The notes below the pieces were generated by a model, which ran no database searches, was not told the DNA's origin, and saw only the letters and a list, made by a program, of their open reading frames with translations. From a virus: 21,951 nucleotides of DNA. Location of the stretch: positions 1 to 21,951 of IMG/VR virus record IMGVR_UViG_3300030419_006295; one strand, given 5' to 3'. Position numbers and translations under genes: made by a program. Positions 1-6,643 of this stretch are shown here, one piece after another; the first letter of the stretch is position 1; each line of letters begins with the position of its first letter.

Positions 1-531
1 AGGGCAAATGATATTAGTCAAAATGGCAGTTTTATCGCTTCTCCGCAGGTAGGAGCGCACGAAACTAGTTTACACGGTACTCACCACGCCTATGATGCTT
101 CCCGTGTCTTAGACACGCTCTATACAAATGTGAAGATGTATTCTAGTGCTATGAAGATCAACACACAATATATGCATACCATTCGTTTTAATATTACCAT
201 TGAAAATCATTATGATAAGCATGAGGTATTACAACTTTTCAAAGAAAATCCTTTTGTTACATTAACTCATAAAAATTTAGCTAATAAAGTGTTTTCATTC
301 GGAAGAGATCACGGATATTACGGAAGAATATTTAATCAAACTGTATTATCTGTTCCCACTCTTAATGTTACAAAAATTGGCGGTACTACAAAAGTAACGG
401 GATTTTGCTTTACCCCACAAGATGGTAATTCTCTATTAAGCAGTATTGCTGCCACACTCTACGGATTGTATGGAGAAGAATACACACAAAAGATGAAAAT
501 GTTTAAGGAGTACTTGTTTAATGAAATCTGA
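1..531 (+). CDS. C-terminal part of a type II GAPDH-like protein (5' end outside window)
   Basis: The reading frame is open from base 1, so this gene enters from the left; at least 176 residues are visible before the stop at 529-531. The GTG at 130 lies inside the protein and is not taken as its start. The pattern resembles the C-terminal catalytic domain of archaeal-type (type II) glyceraldehyde-3-phosphate dehydrogenase: an AHET...HHAYDAS stretch, a YMHTIRFNITI strand followed by KHEVLQLFKENP, a SFGRDHG segment, and TPQDGNSLLSSIAA, where that family has its Q-rich strand and ENIDAIR helix. This was recalled by eye, not aligned. The N-terminal NAD-binding domain and catalytic cysteine would lie outside the window. 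A phage protein of another family with the same fold is possible. The next gene overlaps its end by 11 bases. Confidence 0.45.
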   Translation, partial: RANDISQNGSFIASPQVGAHETSLHGTHHAYDASRVLDTLYTNVKMYSSAMKINTQYMHTIRFNITIENHYDKHEVLQLFKENPFVTLTHKNLANKVFSFGRDHGYYGRIFNQTVLSVPTLNVTKIGGTTKVTGFCFTPQDGNSLLSSIAATLYGLYGEEYTQKMKMFKEYLFNEI

Positions 532-847
532 GGAATATTCTTATATAACTAATTCTAGAGATATAACAATTAAGGTTAAAAGATTTCCCAACACTATGAA
601 GGGAGTATCGGTTTCTGCTTATTATGGCAATAATATGGCGCTAGTTGCTCCTTTTAAATCTTACAATTTAACCGAAGAAAAATCTAGACAATTTGTAAAC
701 GAGTTTTGTGATATGGTAAATACTTTTACAGACAAAGATATACAAGAGCATTCTGAAGCAGATAAGGTTATGTTTGCTCTTAATATAAAAAGAAATTTAT
801 TAGAAGTGAAAGATAAAATAGGAAGAACTGTATGGAGGAAAAAATGA
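521..847 (+). CDS. hypothetical protein, 108 aa
   Basis: No family recognised. The product is soluble, with a charged C-terminal half (many Lys, Glu and Asp) and no signal peptide or membrane segment. The start at 521 is supported by AAGGAG at 505-510 and overlaps the end of the upstream GAPDH-like gene by 11 bases. The stop overlaps the ATG of the downstream lipoprotein gene in an ATGA arrangement (844-847), so the three genes probably share one transcript and are translationally coupled. The codon pattern and tight packing support a real gene; its role is unknown. Confidence 0.75.
   Translation: MKSEEYSYITNSRDITIKVKRFPNTMKGVSVSAYYGNNMALVAPFKSYNLTEEKSRQFVNEFCDMVNTFTDKDIQEHSEADKVMFALNIKRNLLEVKDKIGRTVWRKK
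834..838 (+). promoter_or_regulatory. ribosome binding site deciding the 844 start
   Basis: GGAGG lies five bases before the ATG at 844. It overlaps the alternative upstream ATG at 832, which therefore cannot use it. Starting at 844 also gives a clean lipoprotein signal peptide. Confidence 0.8.
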
Positions 848-1158
848 GATTATTACCTTTGATAATGCTGATTATAGTGTCTTGTTCTTTTGAAGAAGAG
901 GTTAAGGATGCATCAAATCAGTGCGAGACAAAAGTTAGAAAAGTATTTGAAGAATTTGAGGAAAAGTTTGGATATATTTGCTTGACGGAACAAGAAGTTA
1001 TGGATTTGATGAATGAAAATAATTCTGAGAATAAAGATGCGGGTGAAAAGGAAGTAGCAGCAAAATATTTAGTACTTCCCTACACCCAAGCAAAAAATAA
1101 ATTTTATGGGATATACGATCCCGTTACTAATCTATGCACCTACTCTAAAGCACACTAA
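844..1158 (+). CDS. small predicted lipoprotein, 104 aa
   Basis: The N-terminus has one Arg and a hydrophobic core (LLPLIMLII) ending in the lipobox I11-V12-S13-C14, so Cys14 should be lipidated by the host and the protein anchored in the envelope. Ser at +2 would favour the outer membrane under the usual enterobacterial rule. The mature part is acidic, helix-rich and about 90 residues, with Cys at three further positions (28, 48 and 100 approximately). It is shorter on Pro than typical o-spanins, so an Rz1 role is not supported. Its last 14 bases overlap the end of the convergent protease gene, another predicted lipoprotein. Possible roles include envelope modification or superinfection exclusion, but nothing in the sequence decides this. 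Confidence 0.75.
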   Translation: MRLLPLIMLIIVSCSFEEEVKDASNQCETKVRKVFEEFEEKFGYICLTEQEVMDLMNENNSENKDAGEKEVAAKYLVLPYTQAKNKFYGIYDPVTNLCTYSKAH

Positions 1159-1870
1159 ATTTATTTATATTCTCCCTAAGAAACTTTTTAAGACCCTTGT
1201 ATGATGGTCCAATTGTTATAGTTCGAAATTGCGTTTGAACTGCCGTAAGCATTCCTATTACTTCAAAGTTAGAATTTAAAATCATAGAACCTGATGAACC
1301 TCCAGCAGCAGGTAAACTATAGATGGCACGACCTTTTGGACCTAAACCATTATATCTACCTTCCAATATCGGGACCATTTGCGCATTAAATATTCCTAAC
1401 GGTGCAGCAATATTATATACTTTATCTCCTGGTCTTGGCGCTCTGTTTGCCACTTTTAGTGCTGGTTTATACAGGTTTTTCACATAAAGAACACACATAT
1501 CACCTTTTAGTTGCGTTTTTAATAATTTTCCTTCATAACTTTTTCCATCAATATCAGTTATAGAATATTCCATCTCTGCTCTCGGATCTTCTGCTATGCA
1601 TACATGTGCAGCGGTAGCAATAATGCTTCCGGTCGCAGTATTAGATACAACGAAGCCTGAACCAGAGAAAACAGAAGTTTTTGGTTTTGAAACACAAACT
1701 CCCATAAGACAAGAACCACCAAATGTTTCTTTAACTAATAAAAAAACAAATGAGTCTCTCGGCAATTTATCTTCTATACTTTCAGGCAGACTAGTCCCAT
1801 GGTGTTGTGGTATATTGGCACATGCTAACAACAGTGCTAATCCCACAAAAAATAGTTTTTGGTTTTGCAT
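1145..1870 (-). CDS. lipoprotein with trypsin-like serine protease domain, 241 aa
   Basis: This is a secreted, lipid-anchored chymotrypsin-fold protease. The signal peptide has Lys5, a hydrophobic core and the lipobox L14-L15-A16-C17. The catalytic triad can be read: His89 in ATAAHVC, Asp124 in GDMCVLYV and Ser193 in GGSSGS (the G-x-S-G pattern). The GSGFVV strand at 70-74 is typical of the HtrA/Trypsin_2 group. No PDZ domain follows, and the length suits one protease domain. An AAGGAGGTC ribosome binding site sits just before the ATG. It is the only clear gene on the minus strand, divergent from phoH and convergent with the small lipoprotein gene. A TATAAATA motif upstream suggests late expression. 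The substrate is unknown; a host envelope or virion protein is likely from its location. Confidence 0.88.
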   Translation of the reverse strand: MQNQKLFFVGLALLLACANIPQHHGTSLPESIEDKLPRDSFVFLLVKETFGGSCLMGVCVSKPKTSVFSGSGFVVSNTATGSIIATAAHVCIAEDPRAEMEYSITDIDGKSYEGKLLKTQLKGDMCVLYVKNLYKPALKVANRAPRPGDKVYNIAAPLGIFNAQMVPILEGRYNGLGPKGRAIYSLPAAGGSSGSMILNSNFEVIGMLTAVQTQFRTITIGPSYKGLKKFLRENINKFSVL

Positions 1871-1874
1871 ATTT

Positions 1875-1883
1875 GACCTCCTT
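1875..1883 (-). promoter_or_regulatory. strong ribosome binding site of the lipoprotein protease
   Basis: On the minus strand this reads AAGGAGGTC, an almost full match to the 16S rRNA tail, four bases before the ATG at 1870. It is among the strongest in the window and implies high translation. Confidence 0.85.
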
Positions 1884-1958
1884 TTTGCATTGACCTCTAT
1901 TAATAACTATATTTAATTCAAAACAACCGTTCTTTTTACTTTAAAAAAATGAAGAAAC

Positions 1959-1966
1959 TATTTATA
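1959..1966 (-). promoter_or_regulatory. T4-type late promoter motif for the lipoprotein protease
   Basis: The + strand reads TATTTATA, that is TATAAATA on the minus strand, the exact T4 late-promoter -10 element recognised by gp55-type sigma. It lies in the 106-base divergent gap before phoH and points at the protease gene, leaving a leader of roughly 80 bases before its ATG. A gp55-like sigma is encoded at 18938-19627. The same octamer also occurs by chance inside coding regions, so the weight comes from position and orientation. Confidence 0.5.
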
Positions 1967-1976
1967 TTGAATACTG

Positions 1977-3284
1977 ATGGCAAAGAAAACTTACATACTG
2001 GACACTAGTGTCTATCTTACCGACGCAGACGCATTAACATCTTTTCAAAATAATGATATTGTTATTCCTTTCAAAGTATTAGAAGAAGTTGATAATCACA
2101 AAAAACGACAAGACAGTGTAGGGGCAAACGCTCGCCAACTCATTAGAAGTTTAGATGCTTTAAGAGAAAAGGGATCATTACATAATGGAATAAGAATAGG
2201 TAAAGGAAAAGGTATTGTAACAGTTGAAAATCCTGAAATGCCACACAGTGATTTAGACATGTCAATCCCAGACAATGAAATAATTGCAGTTGCAATAGAA
2301 AAAAAAGAAAAAACACCTAGACGGAAAGTTATTCTCGTGTCTCGCGATATTAATATGCGTGTTAAGTGTGATGCTCTAGGGATATTAACCGAAGATTATG
2401 TTGTAGGGCAAGTTGTTAAAAATACCCAACACCTTTATACAGGATTTAAAAAACATTTAGTAGATGATCAAATAATTGATCAGTTCTATAATGGTGAGGA
2501 TATATTTCTTGATAAAGAAGATATACGATTGTATCCTAATCACTTTTTAATGCTCGTCTCAAGTTCAAACGATAAAAAAACAGCATTAGCAAGATTTTAT
2601 GCTTATTCTAAACCTCTAAAAAGAATTAACGGAGAGTTTAAGAAGGGTATATGGGGAGTTAAACCCAGAAATAAAGAACAAAATTTTTCATTAGATCTTT
2701 TAATGGATCCAGAAGTACAGGTAGTTACGCTAATAGGTAAAGCAGGTAGTGGTAAAACATTATTAGCAATTGCTGCTGGTTTAGCGCAAGTTGTAGATAG
2801 TGACGGATATAAAAGGTTAATTGTATCTCGACCGATTCAACCACTAGGAAAAGATATCGGATATTTACCAGGAACTATGGAAGAAAAAATGACACCTTGG
2901 TTAGCACCTATACAGGATAACCTACGATATCTAATGGGAAATGACAAAGAAACCTTAAGAATGTATGTTTCACAAGGTACAATAGAAATTGAAGCTTTAA
3001 CTTATATAAGAGGGCGCTCAATTGCTAATGCTTTTATTATTATTGATGAAGCACAGAACTTGACTGCCCACGAGTTAAAGACTATAATTACAAGAGTTGG
3101 TGAAAACACCAAAGTAGTTTTAACAGGAGATATTGACCAAATAGACAACGTATACGTTGACGAAACATCAAATGGACTTGCATATGCAGTTGAAAAATTT
3201 AAAACATTTGATTTATCTGGTCATATTACCCTCGTGAAAGGTGAGAGATCAAAAGTTGCAACCCTCGCAGCAAAAATTCTTTAA
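1977..3284 (+). CDS. phoH: PIN-domain / PhoH-like ATPase fusion protein
   Basis: This 435-residue protein combines an N-terminal PIN nuclease domain with a C-terminal PhoH ATPase domain, the PhoH2/YlaK layout. The PIN part starts ILDTSVYL with Asp8, has the acidic EEVDNHK helix near residues 37-43, and a later IPDNEIIAVA and SRDINMR pair contributes the remaining acidic residues. The ATPase has Walker A GKAGSGKT at 254-261 and Walker B IIIDEAQN with Asp357-Glu358. Known family members unwind and cut RNA in an ATP-dependent way; phoH genes are very common in marine phages, where their role is unsettled. The ATG at 1977 has only a weak ribosome binding site. It is divergent from the protease gene and followed at once by a small hairpin and promoter. 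Confidence 0.93.
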   Translation: MAKKTYILDTSVYLTDADALTSFQNNDIVIPFKVLEEVDNHKKRQDSVGANARQLIRSLDALREKGSLHNGIRIGKGKGIVTVENPEMPHSDLDMSIPDNEIIAVAIEKKEKTPRRKVILVSRDINMRVKCDALGILTEDYVVGQVVKNTQHLYTGFKKHLVDDQIIDQFYNGEDIFLDKEDIRLYPNHFLMLVSSSNDKKTALARFYAYSKPLKRINGEFKKGIWGVKPRNKEQNFSLDLLMDPEVQVVTLIGKAGSGKTLLAIAAGLAQVVDSDGYKRLIVSRPIQPLGKDIGYLPGTMEEKMTPWLAPIQDNLRYLMGNDKETLRMYVSQGTIEIEALTYIRGRSIANAFIIIDEAQNLTAHELKTIITRVGENTKVVLTGDIDQIDNVYVDETSNGLAYAVEKFKTFDLSGHITLVKGERSKVATLAAKIL

Positions 3285-3308
3285 TTGCTTGACAGAGCAA
3301 AATTTTTT
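3285..3308 (+). terminator. weak intrinsic terminator after phoH
   Basis: Directly after the phoH stop, TTGCT (3285-3289) pairs with AGCAA (3296-3300) around a six-base loop, followed by a T6 run at 3303-3308. The stem is only five pairs with two G-C pairs, so termination would be weak. It shares bases with the -35 element of the promoter described next. Confidence 0.35.
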
Positions 3309-3317
3309 ATATATAAT
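3289..3317 (+). promoter_or_regulatory. consensus sigma70 promoter
   Basis: A perfect TTGACA at 3289-3294 is followed after exactly 17 bases by a perfect TATAAT at 3312-3317. This suits host sigma70 RNA polymerase and therefore early transcription of the metalloprotease-nuclease-glycosyltransferase operon. The expected transcript start, about 3323-3325, is only a few bases before the ATG at 3329, so the first gene would be almost leaderless from this promoter. Confidence 0.75.
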
Positions 3318-3328
3318 TGGAGTTAATT

Positions 3329-3589
3329 ATGAGTGAAATAGATATGAATCCGGATATTTTGAAGCCAGTTGAAAAAACAAACGCAATGAAACAATGGCTA
3401 GTAGATTATGTTGGCGAGAAATGTAATCCGGAAGATGATATAGTAAACGTAGAAATGATTATTAAAGTTATGGCTAAGGAATTCCCTGAATTTTTAATGC
3501 CCCTAGCAGAAGAAAATTTTATACGTGGATATAGACAGGCTTTAGAAGATGTTGATAAATTTAATAGGGAGGGAGAGAGTAACAAGTGA
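3329..3589 (+). CDS. hypothetical acidic protein, 86 aa
   Basis: No family recognised. The protein is acidic and probably helical, with a central NVEMIIKVMAKEFPEF segment and no signal peptide. The ATG at 3329 is chosen because GGAG at 3319-3322 lies at a workable distance; a TTG at 3317 in the same frame lies inside the promoter -10 element and is unlikely. If transcription starts from the adjacent sigma70 promoter, the GGAG would not be on the mRNA and initiation would be near-leaderless, or would use the in-frame ATG at 3344. The stop overlaps the GTG of the next gene by four bases (GTGA). Confidence 0.65.
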   Translation: MSEIDMNPDILKPVEKTNAMKQWLVDYVGEKCNPEDDIVNVEMIIKVMAKEFPEFLMPLAEENFIRGYRQALEDVDKFNREGESNK

Positions 3590-4278
3590 TCGGTTATATT
3601 AAGCAGAGAGTGAGAGAATCAAAAAATAATAGCAGAGAAAGACATATATACGGGAATAAATTAATTTATTTAAAAGATCAATTACCGTATGGATTTGATC
3701 TTGAATATGTTATAGATACTGTTGAAAGTTTAATTCCCGCTCGTCTGGTTAATAATGTTGATGTAATATACGTTGGTAAATTTCCTGAGTTTGAGAATGG
3801 TGATACGCCTTTTAATGCTAAATATAAAGATGGCGCATTATATATTACCAACGATCAAGATAATGAAAATGATATGATTGATGATATTGTGCACGAAATT
3901 GCCCACGCAGTAGAAGAACAATTTGGAGAAGAAATCTACGGAGATGGCGCTCTTAGAGACGAATTTGAGGGTAAAAGAAGAAGATTGTACCATATTCTTG
4001 ATCAAGAAGGGTATGAACCTGATAGTAAAAAGTTCGCAGATCCAGATTATAACAAATATTTAGATCATTATCTCTATAACGTCGTTGGGTACCCAACATT
4101 AACTTCTCTTTCGATGGGTTTATTCTATTCTCCTTATGCAACTACCTCTTTGCGAGAATATTTTGCAAATGGCTTTGAGAATTATTTTTTACGAGATAGT
4201 AATTATTTAAGGAAAATAAGTCCGTTATTATACAGTAAATTAAATAATATTATTGAAGGAGAAAAAAATGGATATTAA
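3586..4278 (+). CDS. putative HExxH zinc metallopeptidase, 230 aa
   Basis: The clear signature is DDIVHEIAHAVEEQ, with His103-Glu104 and His107 forming an HExxH zinc-binding and catalytic site. About 85 residues later, LREYFANGFENYF offers Glu191 or Glu198 as the third ligand, the arrangement of gluzincin-type peptidases such as the anthrax lethal factor-like group. There is no signal peptide or membrane segment, so it should act in the cytoplasm or be packaged. The N-terminal 40 residues are basic. The start is GTG at 3586, overlapping the previous stop; the end overlaps the next gene by 11 bases. Its substrate is unknown: processing of a virion protein or attack on a host protein would both fit. 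The metallopeptidase call is firm; the subfamily is not. Confidence 0.75.
   Translation: MIGYIKQRVRESKNNSRERHIYGNKLIYLKDQLPYGFDLEYVIDTVESLIPARLVNNVDVIYVGKFPEFENGDTPFNAKYKDGALYITNDQDNENDMIDDIVHEIAHAVEEQFGEEIYGDGALRDEFEGKRRRLYHILDQEGYEPDSKKFADPDYNKYLDHYLYNVVGYPTLTSLSMGLFYSPYATTSLREYFANGFENYFLRDSNYLRKISPLLYSKLNNIIEGEKNGY
4256..4261 (+). promoter_or_regulatory. ribosome binding site deciding the 4268 start
   Basis: AAGGAG lies six bases before ATG 4268 and inside the 3' end of the metallopeptidase gene. The alternative in-frame TTG at 4253 is upstream of it and is rejected. Confidence 0.75.
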
Positions 4279-4594
4279 ATTTAAAGGAAAAGATTGTGTA
4301 GTAGTAACACAAAAGATGCATAGTCCAAAACATAGGCCACCCGTAGCAGAAAGAAAATTTATTTACAAATCACAGATTATGAATGAATTTTTGGAAAAAA
4401 ATCCAAAATATGAAATTTTAAGTTGTGTTGGCCCTGATTTTATTTGTAATTTTAGAGGGGAAGACAGTGCCAAAGGAGAATGGTCCCTAGAAATTAAGGA
4501 AAAGAGCGTAGCTCCTAAATCTAAGGTTAAAAAAACCACAACTCCCAAACTTAAAAAACCTACAGCAACTAAAGCCAAAAAAGAAGGTGTTTAG
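4268..4594 (+). CDS. hypothetical protein with basic Lys/Pro/Thr-rich tail, 108 aa
   Basis: Residues 1-80 look like a small folded domain with alternating hydrophobic strands and Cys at about positions 10, 53 and 60. From about residue 82 the protein changes to a disordered, strongly basic tail of repeated Lys, Thr, Pro and Ala, resembling the tails of histone H1 or other nucleic-acid-binding proteins. No family recognised. It overlaps the metallopeptidase gene by 11 bases and its TAG shares a base with the GTG of the nuclease gene (TAGTG). The tail and the nuclease neighbour suggest nucleic-acid binding, but this is inference. Confidence 0.65.
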   Translation: MDIKFKGKDCVVVTQKMHSPKHRPPVAERKFIYKSQIMNEFLEKNPKYEILSCVGPDFICNFRGEDSAKGEWSLEIKEKSVAPKSKVKKTTTPKLKKPTATKAKKEGV

Positions 4595-5370
4595 TGCCTC
4601 ACATATCTTTTTCTGAATTAAAAATATGGAATGAATGCTCTTGGAAGCATAAACTTGTTTATCTAGAAAAGATTAAAGGTTTTGAAGGCAATGAATACAC
4701 TGCCTTTGGAACTGCAATCCATTCTACGTGTGAGCAATTAGTCGAGCATAATATCTCAAACGCTGAAGATTATTTTCAGGAACAATTTTTAAAAGAATTA
4801 AAAACACTCCCAGAAGCGCACGAGTTCAATAAATCTTTAGTTCAGGATATGAGAAGACAGGGTAAAACATTGACTAAATATGTCCTACCTGCGTTAAAAG
4901 ATTACTTTGGAAGTTATTCTCTAGTTTCCGTTGAAGAAAAACTTTTTGAACCTATTCAGGATTATGAAGAATACAACTTTAAAGGTTATGTAGACCTTGT
5001 ACTTAAAACCCCAGATGATAAATATCACGTTATCGATTGGAAAACTTGTTCTTGGGGATGGGACAACAGAAGAAAGAGTGACAAAATGGTTAATTATCAA
5101 TTAACTTTATATAAATATTTTTTTGGTTTAAAACATAAAATAGAATCTGATAAGATAGAGACACATTTTGCTCTTCTCAAAAGAACTGCGAAAAATAATA
5201 ATATAGAGATATTCCGAGTGACAAGCGGTAATAAAAAAACTCAAAACGCACTTAAATTATTAAACAAGGCACTCTATAATATAAAAAAGAAACATTATGT
5301 TAAGAATCGCTTGACTTGCCACGGTAAATTTGGCACTTGCGAGTTTTATAATACAAAATACTGTACGTGA
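4594..5370 (+). CDS. PD-(D/E)XK nuclease, Cas4/AddB-like with probable Fe-S cluster
   Basis: The domain order matches RecB/Cas4-type exonucleases. Cys15 in the opening KIWNECSWKHK segment is followed by the GTAIH motif (His43), then GYVDLVL (Asp134) and VIDWKT (Asp148, Lys150), which form the nuclease active site, and a QLTLYKYF helix typical of the QxxxY motif. Three Cys near the end (242, 249, 257) with Cys15 make the four ligands of a 4Fe-4S cluster, although their spacing (C-x6-C-x7-C) is wider than the common pattern. The length of 258 residues suits a stand-alone Cas4-like enzyme. No cas genes or CRISPR array are nearby, so a role in phage recombination, replication or host DNA processing is more likely than adaptation. 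Confidence 0.88.
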   Translation: MPHISFSELKIWNECSWKHKLVYLEKIKGFEGNEYTAFGTAIHSTCEQLVEHNISNAEDYFQEQFLKELKTLPEAHEFNKSLVQDMRRQGKTLTKYVLPALKDYFGSYSLVSVEEKLFEPIQDYEEYNFKGYVDLVLKTPDDKYHVIDWKTCSWGWDNRRKSDKMVNYQLTLYKYFFGLKHKIESDKIETHFALLKRTAKNNNIEIFRVTSGNKKTQNALKLLNKALYNIKKKHYVKNRLTCHGKFGTCEFYNTKYCT

Positions 5371-5372
5371 GG
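5369..5372 (+). promoter_or_regulatory. ribosome binding site deciding the 5378 start
   Basis: GAGG lies five bases before GTG 5378 and just at the nuclease stop. An in-frame TTG at 5330 would add 16 residues unlike a GT4 N-terminus and has no ribosome binding site. Confidence 0.65.
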
Positions 5373-5377
5373 TAATA

Positions 5378-6643
5378 GTGGATAAAAAAATAAAGATCTT
5401 AACGATCAGCGATATGCCTTTTTCTCCATCCGGAGTAGGGTCACAAACAAAATATATAATTGAAGGAATGTTAAAAACTGGTAAATATCAATTTATTAGT
5501 TTAGGTGGGGCAATGAAACATCCCAAATACGACCCTCTTAGAACAAACGAATGGGGAGATGATTGGGTTATTTTCCCTGTTGACGGATACGGTTCACAGG
5601 AAATTGTCCGATCAGTTATAAGAACTCATAAGCCAGACATTCTTTGGTTTATGACGGACCCACGATTTTGGGGATGGTTATGGGAAATCGAAAATGAAAT
5701 TAGACCTTTAATACCAATGGTTTATTACCACGTTTGGGATAATTATCCTTACCCAGATTTTAATAAACAATATTATGATTCCAATGATTTTATAGCTACA
5801 ATATCAAAAGTAACGGACGATATTGTAAAGACGGTCTCACCAGACGTTGAATCTCTTTATGTTCCTCACGCGGTAGATACAGATATTTTTGTAAAAAGAG
5901 ACAAGCAAGAGGTAGAGGAGTTTGCTAAAAATTCTTTCGGGGATAAATACGATCCAGACAAATTTGTTTTCTTTTGGAACAATAGAAATGCTAGACGAAA
6001 ACAAAGCGGATCTTTAATTTTTTGGTTTAATGATTTTCTAGAAAAGGTGGGTAGAGACAAAGCATGCCTTATTATGCACACTGACCCTAAAGATGCTCAC
6101 GGGCAAGATTTAGAAGCTATACTAAAAAAATTAAATTTAACTGACGGTGAAGTTCTGTTTTCTCGTGAGAAAATTAGTGCTCCTATTTTATCTATGATGT
6201 ATAATATGGCTGATTGCACAATTAGTGTTTCTGATGCTGAAGGTTTTGGACTCGCAACCCTAGAATCATTGGCTTGTGAAACTCCAATTGTAGTCACAAT
6301 GACAGGAGGGTTACAAGAACAAGTCACAGATGGCGAAGAGTGGTTTGGTTTTGGAATAGAACCAGCGTCTAAAGCCATCATCGGATCTCAGCCGATCCCC
6401 TATATTTACGAGGATAGGGTTAGTGGAGAAGATGTAGTAGATGCAATGAAAAAAATATTTAATATGTCAGAAGAAGAGCGAGAAAAATTAGGAGAAAAAG
6501 GGCGTTCTCACGTAATGAAAAATTATAATTTTGAAAATTTTTATAAACAGTGGGACGAAGTTTTTACTAAAATTTATGAAGAAAGAGGATCGTGGGAAAA
6601 TAGAAAAGGATATAAGAAATGGCATCTTCAGGAGGTCAAATGA
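5378..6643 (+). CDS. GT4-family glycosyltransferase, 421 aa
   Basis: This is a GT-B fold, retaining-type glycosyltransferase using a nucleotide sugar. The N-terminal Rossmann domain opens KIKILTISDMPFSPSGVGSQ, with the usual glycine-rich turn near residue 20. The second domain has PHAVDTDIF (163-171), RNARRKQ (203-209) supplying the basic residues that contact the diphosphate, and AEGFGLATLESLACETPIV (from 287), the EX7E-type motif of GT4. The length is normal for the family. There is no membrane segment, so it should work in the cytoplasm or at the inner membrane face. It opens the run of glycosyltransferase genes and its stop overlaps the next ATG by four bases. Donor and acceptor cannot be read from the sequence. 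Confidence 0.93.
   Translation: MDKKIKILTISDMPFSPSGVGSQTKYIIEGMLKTGKYQFISLGGAMKHPKYDPLRTNEWGDDWVIFPVDGYGSQEIVRSVIRTHKPDILWFMTDPRFWGWLWEIENEIRPLIPMVYYHVWDNYPYPDFNKQYYDSNDFIATISKVTDDIVKTVSPDVESLYVPHAVDTDIFVKRDKQEVEEFAKNSFGDKYDPDKFVFFWNNRNARRKQSGSLIFWFNDFLEKVGRDKACLIMHTDPKDAHGQDLEAILKKLNLTDGEVLFSREKISAPILSMMYNMADCTISVSDAEGFGLATLESLACETPIVVTMTGGLQEQVTDGEEWFGFGIEPASKAIIGSQPIPYIYEDRVSGEDVVDAMKKIFNMSEEEREKLGEKGRSHVMKNYNFENFYKQWDEVFTKIYEERGSWENRKGYKKWHLQEVK
6630..6636 (+). promoter_or_regulatory. ribosome binding site deciding the 6640 start
   Basis: AGGAGGT ends three bases before ATG 6640, which overlaps the preceding TGA. The in-frame ATG at 6619 lies upstream of this site and is rejected. Confidence 0.8.

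Noticed and set aside
130-132. GTG as the start of the first gene
   Set aside because: The frame is open to base 1 and the upstream residues fit the same protein domain, so the gene enters from outside the window.
1162-1169. Second minus-strand TATAAATA
   Set aside because: It lies within the last codons of the protease gene and points toward no minus-strand gene in the window.
1889-1915. TTGACC with nearby TATATT as a sigma70 promoter for phoH
   Set aside because: The spacing is about 12 bases, too short for sigma70, and no better -10 is present.
1596-1916. Plus-strand open frame opposite the protease gene
   Set aside because: It lies antisense to a gene with an intact catalytic triad and strong ribosome binding site, and its translation resembles no protein.
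5110-5117. TATAAATA in the nuclease gene as a late promoter
   Set aside because: It is inside coding sequence with no gene start at a suitable distance; the same octamer recurs by chance at 8263-8270, 13496-13503 and 14084-14091.
4594-5370. Part of a CRISPR-Cas adaptation module
   Set aside because: No cas1, cas2 or repeat array is visible; a lone Cas4-like nuclease is common in phages.
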